Assembly (NCBI GenBank): GCA_002331625.1
Contig: DCZN01000068.1
Coordinates: forward strand, 3,191-15,990
DNA from: Nitrospira sp. UBA2083
GTDB lineage: Bacteria; Nitrospirota; Nitrospiria; Nitrospirales; Nitrospiraceae
DNA: 12,800 nt
Direction of reading: 5' to 3'
Below are positions 5,777 through 12,800 of the stretch, piece by piece (position 1 is the first letter of the stretch; the number at the start of each line of letters is the position of its first letter). Under the pieces are notes generated by a model that saw only the letters and a program-made list of their open reading frames with translations, made no database searches and was not told where the DNA came from. The translations under genes were made by a program, and so were the position numbers.

Positions 5777-7141
5777 TTAGACCTTCTGGTGTTTGAGCAG
5801 GCGAGCGAGATAGGTGCGTTGGAGCTTGAGTGAGTCGGCCGCTTTGGTTTGATTGCCGTCGGCACGTTCCATGGCACGTTCGATGATGTAGCGGCTGTGT
5901 TGTTCCATCGATTCATGATAGGGCAGGTCGAGATAGGGCAGCCCACTATCGTCCTTCAGACGCAGACTTGCATCGTCTGCCAGCAATGCCAACATATCTG
6001 GCTCAATCGTGTCTTTGGGGCTTAAGACGACGGCGCGTGCGAGGACATTGTCGAGTTCTCGGATATTGCCCGGCCATGGATAACGGGTCAAGGCATCCAG
6101 GGCGGCCTGGCTCAGCATCATGCCAGGTCGTTTGGCATCTCTGGTGTGCCGGTCAAGAAAAAACTGTGCGAGGGCCGCGATGTCCTCTCGCCGCTCACGA
6201 AGCGGCGGCAAGGTCAGGGTCACAACGTTGAGTCGGAAATACAGATCTTCGCGGAATTGCCCTGCTTTGACGGCTTGACGAAGATCCTTGTTAGTTGCAG
6301 CGATAATACGAATATTCACGGAAACCGTCTTGGTTCCACCGACACGTTGGAACTCACGGTCTTGGAGGACCCTCAGCAGTTTGGCTTGGAGGGTGAGCGA
6401 CATGTCGCCGATCTCGTCGAGGAAGACGGTACCTCCGTCGGCCATTTCCAACTTGCCCTTTTGCTGTCTATCTGCTCCGGTGAATGCGCCGCGTTCGTGG
6501 CCGAATAATTCATTCTCGAGGAGCGTCTCCGTCAAGGCCACGCAGTTGATGACGACCAGCGGCATCGCACAGCGAGGACTCCACTGATGGATCGAACGTG
6601 CAAAGAGTTCTTTGCCGGTTCCGCTTTCTCCCAACAGGAGCACCCCCGCATCAGACTTGGCGGCTCGCTGAGCCGCTTCTACCACGGATCGAACCGATGG
6701 ACTGTTGCCGACAATGTTGGCATAGCGGCCGTCGACTTCAGAGCGAAGATAGGCGACTTGTCGTCTGAGAGTGTCTCGCTCCAGCGCCTTGCGAATGACG
6801 ATAAGCAGATGGTCTTTGTCGAGAGGCTTGGTCAGGAAGTCATAGGCGCCTTCCTTCATGGCCTCGACGGCTGCTTCAATGGACGCGTGCGCGGTCATCA
6901 CGATGACCGGAGGGCTTTCCGACGGCTTCAGTTGAGCCAAGCGCTTGAGCACATCGAGGCCAGACAGTTTAGGTAGTGTCAGGTCTAGCAGGACGAGGTG
7001 AGGCGATTCATGAACAATGTGCTCCAGCGCCTGCTGGCCTTCTGTTGCGACAATGGTTTGATAGCCCGCGGCCTGCAGCCGATCCTCGAGCATCATCACG
7101 ATGTCGGCGTCATCGTCAACGATGAGAATCTTCGCGTTCAT
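5777..7141 (-). CDS. NtrC-family sigma-54-dependent response regulator
   Basis: A complete 454-residue enhancer-binding protein in three parts. The receiver domain (1-120) has the acidic pair D10/D11, phospho-acceptor D53, T83 and K105. The AAA+ domain (about 143-375) has Walker A GESGTGKE (171-178), an intact GAFTGA loop (218-223) that contacts sigma-54, Walker B ending in FLDEIGD (240-246), and downstream LPPLRER. The C-terminal Fis-type helix-turn-helix (about 415-454) includes GNQTKAADSLKLQRTYLARLL. All key residues are intact, so it should activate sigma-54 promoters when phosphorylated. No histidine kinase is encoded in the window and I see no sigma-54 promoter in the gaps, so partner and targets are unknown. 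The ATG at 7141 has only a weak GAAG close upstream. It lies downstream of the DUF1015 gene on the same strand, across a heptad-repeat gap. Confidence 0.95.
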   Translation of the reverse strand: MNAKILIVDDDADIVMMLEDRLQAAGYQTIVATEGQQALEHIVHESPHLVLLDLTLPKLSGLDVLKRLAQLKPSESPPVIVMTAHASIEAAVEAMKEGAYDFLTKPLDKDHLLIVIRKALERDTLRRQVAYLRSEVDGRYANIVGNSPSVRSVVEAAQRAAKSDAGVLLLGESGTGKELFARSIHQWSPRCAMPLVVINCVALTETLLENELFGHERGAFTGADRQQKGKLEMADGGTVFLDEIGDMSLTLQAKLLRVLQDREFQRVGGTKTVSVNIRIIAATNKDLRQAVKAGQFREDLYFRLNVVTLTLPPLRERREDIAALAQFFLDRHTRDAKRPGMMLSQAALDALTRYPWPGNIRELDNVLARAVVLSPKDTIEPDMLALLADDASLRLKDDSGLPYLDLPYHESMEQHSRYIIERAMERADGNQTKAADSLKLQRTYLARLLKHQKV

Positions 7142-7240
7142 GCTTCAGATGTTGGCCTGAGACGTAAGGCGTGAAGCGATCACACGGTTCAATGTCATAG
7201 CGCTCCCCGCCCCCTTACTTCTCACCCTTCACTCCTTACG
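7142..7240 (-). repeat. Inverted 7-bp repeat arrays between DUF1015 gene and response regulator
   Basis: The stretch 7212-7239 holds four in-register heptads NNYTYAC (CCCTTAC, TTCTCAC, CCTTCAC, TCCTTAC), the last overlapping the DUF1015 stop codon at 7236-7238. The opposite arm has CGTAAGG and CGTGAAG at 7163-7176. That 14-base arm pairs with 7227-7240 at 13 of 14 positions around a 50-base loop. On the coding strand the purine arm begins within the upstream gene's stop and the pyrimidine arm precedes the next gene, as in the other two gaps. Confidence 0.75.
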
Positions 7241-8561
7241 GGTTCCCCATCACATTGATCACGAGACCTGTTAATGGTTTTGGATAAAAATACGTTGACT
7301 TATGTGGCATTCGCTCACCCGCCGCTGCGACGGCTTGAACTTCACTGACCTTTGTCGCGTTAAGCAGGAAGGCGCCGGTCCCTGTTCCGTTGGCTACCCA
7401 GTCCAGGGCCTCATGGTCATCCTTCGTATAGAGAATCGCTTCTTGCTCTTGCTGTGTTGGGCAGAGTTTGGTCACGATCAGTTGCTGCAGCAGCGAGACG
7501 TCGAGTTTGGCTCGAGGGGATGCCTGCCCTGCAGGGCGGTGGGACGGCTTCAGTGTGAGCGTGACATATCGGTTGTCTCCTTGCCGTGCCAAGCCGAACA
7601 CCGGTGCACTCTTTCCTTCAGACCGTAAGCTCGTGAGGAACTGTGCGCGTGCCTGAGCTTGTGAGGATGGACTGAAGGAGAATTCTCGAAACTCGAACAT
7701 GTCGCCCAGGACTGTCTTGATCTGGTCTACCGCAGGTAAGGAGGTGGTTGCCACACGGTGTGTCGGGAGCACCGTCAGTCCTGGATCTTCAAGTGGAGCG
7801 AGTAACATCAAGACGGAGTCATAGGGTTGCAGCCCAAGTTGAGCGCTTGGTTGTTGCCGCCGAAGCTTTTGGTAGTTCAGCGCCGTCTCATAGCGGTGAT
7901 GGCCATCGGCGATGAACAGCGGTTTACTCTGCATCGCCTCGGTGACGTGTTTCAGTACCGTCGTGTCGGTCACGGCCCAGAGGGATTCCCTGCAGCCTGC
8001 ATCGTCTTGGAAGTCATAACGCGCGGGTTTGTCTTTTACGTCGGTTTCCAGCAGCTGGATGATGGTACCGAGCGGGTCCGAATACAGGGACCAGATCGGG
8101 CTAAAGTTTGCGCGGCAGGCTTCGATGAGGTTCAGTCGATCGGTCTTTGCGGCGGCGCGTGTATTCTCATGGGGATAGATATGTCCGGAGTCCAGCGCTT
8201 CCAGCTTGGCCAATGCGAGGAATCCTCGAAGGATTTTCTTGGGCGCATCGGGAGCGGAGTAGGGCGGGGTGTATTCAATCGTGTGGTAGTAGATGGTTGG
8301 TTTGGTATCGCGCTTGAAAATCCCGTCCTTGACCCAGGTGTGCAGCGTCGCAGCGGCACGGGTGTATCGGTTCTGGGTCGGGCCGTCGCCACTCTGGTCG
8401 AGGCCCAACTCCATTCGGATGATGTTGTGGGGATGTCGGTCATGTAGGCGTTTTTGTCCGGCCGCATCGATAATATCGTATGGCGGAGCGACCACATCAT
8501 TGATGGCTCCCACGAGTGTTTGATCGTAGAGCATGCCTTGGAACGGAAAAATCTGCGACAT
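7236..8561 (-). CDS. DUF1015 family protein (function unknown)
   Basis: A 441-residue cytosolic protein of the DUF1015 family (COG4198 type), near the usual length. Recognised by VAPPYDII (24-31), HIYPHENT (127-134), NFSPIWSLY (152-160), the highly characteristic DGHHRYETA (219-227) and LPTHR (265-269). No signal peptide or membrane segment. The function is unknown to me. DGHHRYETA resembles the nucleotide-binding motif of the ParB/sulfiredoxin-like superfamily, which includes free-serine kinases, so a phosphotransfer or nucleotide-binding role is a reasonable but unproven guess. The start is the ATG at 8561 with AAGGGG (8568-8573) six bases upstream; a TTG two codons further up is rejected. 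It follows the polyprenyl synthase gene and precedes the response regulator on the same strand. Confidence 0.88.
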   Translation of the reverse strand: MSQIFPFQGMLYDQTLVGAINDVVAPPYDIIDAAGQKRLHDRHPHNIIRMELGLDQSGDGPTQNRYTRAAATLHTWVKDGIFKRDTKPTIYYHTIEYTPPYSAPDAPKKILRGFLALAKLEALDSGHIYPHENTRAAAKTDRLNLIEACRANFSPIWSLYSDPLGTIIQLLETDVKDKPARYDFQDDAGCRESLWAVTDTTVLKHVTEAMQSKPLFIADGHHRYETALNYQKLRRQQPSAQLGLQPYDSVLMLLAPLEDPGLTVLPTHRVATTSLPAVDQIKTVLGDMFEFREFSFSPSSQAQARAQFLTSLRSEGKSAPVFGLARQGDNRYVTLTLKPSHRPAGQASPRAKLDVSLLQQLIVTKLCPTQQEQEAILYTKDDHEALDWVANGTGTGAFLLNATKVSEVQAVAAAGERMPHKSTYFYPKPLTGLVINVMGNP

Positions 8562-8682
8562 GAACAACCCCTTGGCTAATGTCGTGACGACGGTTTGATG
8601 GTTACAGGAGAGAGCGGGGTCCTTTCGCCCTACGCCGTGCCGCTCCTACGGCCAGGCGTCTTTCCAGGTGGCGGGAAGACAG
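8562..8682 (-). other. Gap between polyprenyl synthase and DUF1015 gene, with palindrome
   Basis: This 121-base gap has no gene and, unlike the other co-directional gaps of similar size, no heptad arrays. It holds the DUF1015 ribosome binding site (8568-8573), a perfect 5+1+5 palindrome GTCGTGACGAC (8581-8591) 20 bases before that start, and a GCCGT/ACGGC stem near 8636-8654. The palindrome could be a small operator; no promoter is obvious. Confidence 0.35.
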
Positions 8683-9687
8683 TTACCGGTCTCGGGTAAT
8701 CATGTAATCAGCAGCGACGGACAGCGCCCGCCGTGCCGTACTATCGTCGAAGCAGTCCAGTTCATCCTTGGCAGCAGCGATATAGGCTCGAGCGCGATCC
8801 ATGGCATAGGTGATCGAACCAAAATCGGCCATCAGGAGCAGAATCCGATCTAGATCTGCGGTACTGAGCGTCCGGGTCTCCATTCGGTCCTTGATCATTT
8901 GACGGTCCTGCTCAGAACAATGCTGCAACAAGTGCAGAAGCGGGAGGGTGGCTTTCCCCTGCCGGAGGTCCTGCCCAATGGTCTTGCCGAGCGATTCGCC
9001 GTTTGCGATGTAATCCAAGGTGTCGTCGGCGACTTGGAAGGCGATCCCTAGGTATTGCCCGAAGCGGAACAATGCGTCCTGTTGCGTTTCGGATACTTCA
9101 GCCAGAATGGCCCCCATCCGGCACGCTGCGGCGATTAACCCGGCTGTCTTGTGTTCGACGATCTTGATGTAATCGATTTCCGGCATCGAGGGGTTTCCGT
9201 TGTAGTACAGCTGCAGCACTTCCCCCTCTGCCATTTTCTTGCAGGCCTCGGCAAGGACCTCATTGATCCCCTGATTCTGGAATTCGACAACTTTGCACAT
9301 GGCCTTTGTATAGAGATAATCCCCGACCAGGATACTGATCTGATTTCCCCACACCTTACGTGCGGTTCTTCGGCCCCTCCGAAGATCGGCATCGTCTACG
9401 ACATCGTCGTGGAGCAGGGTCGCGGTATGAATGAATTCAACAATGCTGCCGAGCTGATGGTGCTCGCTATTCGTATATCCGCACAGGCGGGCAGACAAGA
9501 TCAGGAGGAGGGGTCTGATACGCTTCCCGCCACCGCTCAAAATGTGTGCAGCAACGGTATTCACCAAGGTGACGCTGGAGTCGAGGTTCTTCCTGACTCG
9601 ATCCTCTACCCCGTCCAGCTCACTGCGATAGGCCTCCCACACGTCCGACATGCTGTGCAGGGTTGCGATGACTGGACCTTGTGCCAT
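8683..9687 (-). CDS. ispB: Long-chain polyprenyl diphosphate synthase (IspB-like)
   Basis: A 334-residue trans-prenyltransferase that extends farnesyl or geranylgeranyl diphosphate with isopentenyl diphosphate, giving the polyprenyl chain for quinones. Visible: GGGKRIRP (52-59, diphosphate binding), first aspartate-rich motif DDVVDD (94-99) followed by LRRGRRT, K180/T181 in EHKTAGL, FQVADDTLD (217-225) with the second aspartate-rich motif, and K235 plus the later GQDLRQGKATLP (238-249). Upstream of the first motif the residues are EFIHTATLLH, small and as in octaprenyl synthase IspB, so a long-chain product is expected; exact length cannot be told. The start is uncertain: ATG 9687 is used, but ATG 9651 (MSDVWEAYRS) fits the family N-terminus equally well and neither has a Shine-Dalgarno. 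It is first in a minus-strand series with DUF1015 and the regulator, and divergent from gltB. Confidence 0.92.
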   Translation of the reverse strand: MAQGPVIATLHSMSDVWEAYRSELDGVEDRVRKNLDSSVTLVNTVAAHILSGGGKRIRPLLLILSARLCGYTNSEHHQLGSIVEFIHTATLLHDDVVDDADLRRGRRTARKVWGNQISILVGDYLYTKAMCKVVEFQNQGINEVLAEACKKMAEGEVLQLYYNGNPSMPEIDYIKIVEHKTAGLIAAACRMGAILAEVSETQQDALFRFGQYLGIAFQVADDTLDYIANGESLGKTIGQDLRQGKATLPLLHLLQHCSEQDRQMIKDRMETRTLSTADLDRILLLMADFGSITYAMDRARAYIAAAKDELDCFDDSTARRALSVAADYMITRDR

Positions 9688-9915
9688 GCGGCGGATGGTA
9701 TGGCAGCAGAGGAAATAAAGTCAAGCAAATGAAAGAGGTATAGGCCTTTCGTAACCTTGACAGAGGAATGACCCTTCCAGTAAGGTCCCGTCATAACTAT
9801 ACTTGGTGGGATGCATCTTCATCACAATGGGGTCATGTCCACCCCAAGGTTTTCGTTTGCTCTATCCTCCATAAAAAAAGATGAAAAACTCTCATCCCAT
9901 GAATGAGATGGGCAC
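9688..9915. promoter_or_regulatory. Divergent regulatory region of polyprenyl synthase and gltB
   Basis: This 228-base gap has no gene. On the plus strand there is a perfect -35-like TTGACA (9757-9762) with only a poor -10 (TAAGGT, 18 bases on), and a good -10-like TATACT (9798-9803) with a poor -35. An imperfect repeat GACCCTT/AAGGTC lies at 9770-9787. A terminator-like hairpin follows at 9828-9858 and an A-run at 9873-9879. Just before the gltB ATG two mutually exclusive small stems are possible: CTCAT/ATGAG (9891-9907) and CCCAT/ATGGG (9896-9912). No clear minus-strand promoter was found. Confidence 0.4.
9828..9858 (+). terminator. Terminator-like hairpin in the gltB leader
   Basis: TGGGGT (9828-9833) and ACCCCA (9841-9846) form a perfect six-pair stem with a 7-base loop, followed at 9850-9858 by TTTTCGTTT. 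The T-rich side is on the plus strand, yet the nearest plus-strand gene upstream ends at 5714, so it could act as an attenuator of gltB. Upstream CTTGGTGG (9802-9809) could pair instead with the hairpin's 3' arm (9839-9848, two bases bulged), giving a possible alternative fold. Confidence 0.4.
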
Positions 9916-12800
9916 ATGAACATTCCAGGATTTCCCCGTCAACAAGGGCTCTATGATCCTCAACACGAGAAGGATTCCTGCGGGATTGGCTTTGTCGTCA
10001 ATATCAAAGGGAAGAAGTCCCATGACATTGTCCGCAAAGGACTTCAAGTGTTGGAGAACCTAACCCATCGTGGAGCGCAGGGCTCTGACCCCTGCACGGG
10101 AGATGGAGCCGGGATCCTGTTACAGATCCCCCACACATTTCTGAAGCGAGTTGCAGGGGATATCGGAGTCTCCTTGCCGGACGTTGGTGAGTATGGAGTC
10201 GGGCAGCTCTTTCTCCCGCCTCACGCAGAGTCCCGGCGGCTGTGTGAGAAACTCTTCACGGAGATTCTTGTGGAGGAAGGCCTGCGCCTGCTTGGTTGGC
10301 GCGACGTGCCGGTGAAGAGCGACCAGATCGGCACGCAAGCCCGCTCGACCGAGCCGTTCATGCGACAGATTTTCATCGCGCGCGATGCGTTCAATGAAGC
10401 CCAGTTCGAACGAAAGCTGTATGTCATCCGCAAGCGGATTGAAAGGGCCGTAGCCGAGTCGGCCATTCAAGGACGGGAACACTTCTATGTGTCCAGTTTG
10501 TCGGCGAATACCATCGTCTATAAGGGGCTCCTCTTACCGCACCAGATGGCGGCGTATTACCAGGACCTCACCGATGAGCGGATGGTGAGTGCGCTGGCTT
10601 TAGTGCATTCGCGTTTTAGTACGAACACCTTTCCCACGTGGCCACGCGCCCATCCGTATCGGTATGTGTGCCACAACGGGGAGATCAACACCCTGAAGGG
10701 GAACGTCAATTGGATGAGGGCCCGCCAAGGGCGCCTGCATTCAGATCTGTTCGGGAAAGACATGGAAAAGCTCTTCCCGATCGTTTCCGAGAATCAAAGC
10801 GACTCGGCTTGTCTGGACAATGCGCTGGAATTTCTGCTGCTCGGGGGACGATCGCTGCCGCATGCCATGATGATGTTGGTTCCTGAACCGTGGGTGGCAA
10901 ATCCACAGATGGATCTCGATCGCCGCGGGTTCTATCAATATCACGCGGCGATGATGGAGCCATGGGACGGGCCGGCGGCGGTCTGTTTTACCGATGGCAA
11001 GCTGATCGGCGCGACCTTGGACCGGAACGGGTTGCGCCCCTGTCGGTATCAAGTCACAACCGACGGTCTTGTGGTTCTCGCATCGGAGGCCGGAGTCTTA
11101 CCGGCTGAAGCCAAAGATATTCGCCTGAAAGGTCGGCTTCAACCGGGCCGGATGTTCCTTGTCGATACCGTGCAGGGTCGCATCATCGATGACGAAGAGA
11201 TTAAGGCCGATATCGTCGGGCGCAAACCCTATCGCAGTTGGGTGACGCAGTACGGAGTCTCGCTCGACGAGTTGCCGGACCCGTTGAATGTGCCACAGCC
11301 CGACCATCCCACTATTCGACAGCGGCAGCAAGCCTTCGGCTATACGGTCGAAGAACTGAAGATGGTCATCACGCCGATGATCGTCACCGGCGAAGAAGCC
11401 ATCTCCTCGATGGGTACCGATACCCCGTTGGCGGTGTTGTCTGATCGGCCGCAGCTCCTATTCAAGTATTTTAAGCAGCTCTTTGCGCAGGTGACGAATC
11501 CTCCCATCGACCCCATCCGCGAACAGCTCGTGATGTCGCTCGTCACCAACATCGGTCCCAAGCCGAACTTAATGGATGAATCCCCGGAGTCCTGCCGGCG
11601 GATCAAGGTGCAGCAGCCGATTCTCACGAACGCCGATTTGCAGAAGATCCGTGGGATTTCCGACCCGCACTTCAAGAGCAAGACACTTCGGATGCTGTTC
11701 CGCGTTGCCGAAGGGCCGGATGGGCTTGGTCAAGCAGTCGACGACCTGTGCCAGCAGGCCTCGCAGGCCATCAAGGAGGGCTACAAGTTCCTGATCTTGA
11801 GCGACCGGGGAGTCAATGAGGAGTGGGCGCCGATTCCAAGCTTGCTTGGTATTGCGGCCATCCACCACCACCTCGTTCGTGAGTGTACGAGAACCGAAGT
11901 GGGCTTGATCCTCGAAACCGGCGAGCCTCGCGATGTGCATCAGTTTGCCTGTTTGATCGGGTATGGGGCCGGAACCATCAATCCGTATCTGGTTTTCGAA
12001 TCGCTCGTCGACATGGAGCGGGACAACTACCTGCCGGAAGGGCTTGATGCGCAGACGGCGGAAGGGAAATTTATTAAGGCCATCAACAAAGGACTCCTCA
12101 AGATCTTCTCGAAGATGGGGATCTCCACCGTGCAGTCCTACTGCGGGGCGCAAATTTTCGAGGCAATCGGATTGAATCGCGAATTGATCGATCGCTACTT
12201 CACCGGCACTCCTTCTCGTGTGGAAGGGGTCGGCATCCGAGAAATTGGCGAAGAGACCTTGCGTCGTCATCGCGTCGCGTATGAGCCGGCGGCAATTCGC
12301 CAACTCGATTTCGGCGGCGAGATTCACTACCGCATCCAGGGTGAGCATCATAACTGGAATCCGGAAACGATCTATAAACTGCAGCATGCCAGCCGCTCGA
12401 ACGACCCGAAGACCTATGCAGAGTTCGCCCAGGTCGTGAATGATGAGAGCAAGCGGCGGTCGAATCTGCGCGGTCTTCTCGAATTCAAGTTTGATCCTCA
12501 GCCGATTCCCATCGAAGACGTGGAGCCGGCTCAGGAAATTGTGAAGCGCTTCAACACTGGTGCCATGTCGTTTGGTTCGATCAGTAAGGAGGCGCACGAG
12601 ACGCTGGCGATCGCGATGAACCGGCTCGGCGGCAAGAGTAATACAGGTGAAGGCGGTGAAGATCCCGAACGCTTCAAGCCACTGCCGAACGGCGATTCCA
12701 AGAACAGTTATATCAAGCAGGTCGCGTCAGCCCGATTCGGAGTGACGGCACACTACTTGGTAAATGCACGGGAACTCCAGATCAAGATGGCGCAGGGAGC
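9916..12800 (+). CDS. gltB: Glutamate synthase large subunit, 3'-truncated by window edge
   Basis: Large (alpha) subunit of GOGAT, which makes two glutamates from glutamine and 2-oxoglutarate in ammonia assimilation. 961 of about 1,500 codons are present. A short 21-residue propeptide precedes the N-terminal nucleophile C22 in DSCGIGF, which must be exposed by cleavage. The class II glutaminase domain (22 to about 430) has HSRFSTNT (231-238) and CHNGEIN (252-258). The central domain starts near GYTVEELKMVITPM (about 475) and runs to about 760. The FMN/synthase domain begins near 800 with GAMSFGS (882-888) and SNTGEGGED (908-916); its iron-sulfur cysteines lie beyond the window. The start is ATG 9916; upstream ATGs at 9899, 9903 and 9908 are out of frame. 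The Shine-Dalgarno is weak (GAG at 9905-9907). Cofactor (NADPH or ferredoxin) cannot be decided here. Confidence 0.96.
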   Translation, partial: MNIPGFPRQQGLYDPQHEKDSCGIGFVVNIKGKKSHDIVRKGLQVLENLTHRGAQGSDPCTGDGAGILLQIPHTFLKRVAGDIGVSLPDVGEYGVGQLFLPPHAESRRLCEKLFTEILVEEGLRLLGWRDVPVKSDQIGTQARSTEPFMRQIFIARDAFNEAQFERKLYVIRKRIERAVAESAIQGREHFYVSSLSANTIVYKGLLLPHQMAAYYQDLTDERMVSALALVHSRFSTNTFPTWPRAHPYRYVCHNGEINTLKGNVNWMRARQGRLHSDLFGKDMEKLFPIVSENQSDSACLDNALEFLLLGGRSLPHAMMMLVPEPWVANPQMDLDRRGFYQYHAAMMEPWDGPAAVCFTDGKLIGATLDRNGLRPCRYQVTTDGLVVLASEAGVLPAEAKDIRLKGRLQPGRMFLVDTVQGRIIDDEEIKADIVGRKPYRSWVTQYGVSLDELPDPLNVPQPDHPTIRQRQQAFGYTVEELKMVITPMIVTGEEAISSMGTDTPLAVLSDRPQLLFKYFKQLFAQVTNPPIDPIREQLVMSLVTNIGPKPNLMDESPESCRRIKVQQPILTNADLQKIRGISDPHFKSKTLRMLFRVAEGPDGLGQAVDDLCQQASQAIKEGYKFLILSDRGVNEEWAPIPSLLGIAAIHHHLVRECTRTEVGLILETGEPRDVHQFACLIGYGAGTINPYLVFESLVDMERDNYLPEGLDAQTAEGKFIKAINKGLLKIFSKMGISTVQSYCGAQIFEAIGLNRELIDRYFTGTPSRVEGVGIREIGEETLRRHRVAYEPAAIRQLDFGGEIHYRIQGEHHNWNPETIYKLQHASRSNDPKTYAEFAQVVNDESKRRSNLRGLLEFKFDPQPIPIEDVEPAQEIVKRFNTGAMSFGSISKEAHETLAIAMNRLGGKSNTGEGGEDPERFKPLPNGDSKNSYIKQVASARFGVTAHYLVNARELQIKMAQG

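Noticed and set aside
7827..8447. 206-codon plus-strand open frame opposite DUF1015
   Set aside because: Antisense to a strongly conserved protein, with no family motif and no promoter or ribosome binding site.
9151..9732. 193-codon plus-strand open frame opposite the polyprenyl synthase
   Set aside because: Mirrors the conserved aspartate-rich motif region of the real gene; composition looks like reverse-strand coding noise.
9757..9786. A confident sigma-70 promoter for gltB at the perfect TTGACA
   Set aside because: The only hexamer at allowed spacing (TAAGGT) matches the -10 consensus at three positions, so it is noted as a candidate only.
11569..12597. 342-codon open frame on the minus strand opposite gltB
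   Set aside because: It lies wholly antisense to clear gltB motifs. Its residues mirror the gltB codons and show no recognisable domain, and there is no ribosome binding site, so it is a shadow frame.

Overview
This window looks like chromosomal core DNA of a free-living Gram-negative-type bacterium with moderate-to-high G+C. The gene set (GH57 glucan enzyme beside a GalT-family protein, a cell-wall-sugar kinase/nucleotidyltransferase pair, DUF1015, long-chain polyprenyl synthase, NtrC-type regulator, large-subunit glutamate synthase) and the protein style suggest a Nitrospira-like organism (phylum Nitrospirota). That assignment is inference from gene content; no rRNA or other marker is present. 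I see no mobile element, CRISPR array, tRNA or rRNA.

Layout. (1) 1-3181, minus strand: a GH57 glycoside hydrolase followed by a GalT-family nucleotidyltransferase that runs off the left edge. This is probably an alpha-glucan/glycogen module, and the GalT-like protein carries features that recall ADP-glucose phosphorylases. (2) 3281-5714, plus strand: a small VanZ-like membrane protein, then an AmgK-like anomeric sugar kinase with its own near-consensus promoter (apparently leaderless), then a MurU-like nucleotidyltransferase. The kinase/nucleotidyltransferase pair matches the known MurNAc to UDP-MurNAc peptidoglycan-recycling branch. (3) 5777-9687, minus strand: long-chain polyprenyl diphosphate synthase, a DUF1015 protein of unknown function, and a complete sigma-54-dependent response regulator, transcribed in that order. 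(4) 9916-12800, plus strand: the first two thirds of glutamate synthase large subunit (gltB), truncated by the window edge.

The most unusual structure is non-coding. Three of the co-directional gene gaps (855-979, 4846-4964, 7142-7240) are filled with degenerate 7-bp tandem repeats. In each gap, read on the coding strand, a purine-rich GTRARNN-type array starts at or just after the upstream stop codon. A pyrimidine-rich complementary YTYACNN-type array then precedes the next start, so the transcript could fold back over the gap. The other gaps (divergent, convergent, vanZ/kinase and polyprenyl synthase/DUF1015) lack these arrays. A second region of interest is the gltB leader (9688-9915), which has a terminator-like hairpin although no plus-strand gene lies upstream of it within 4 kb.
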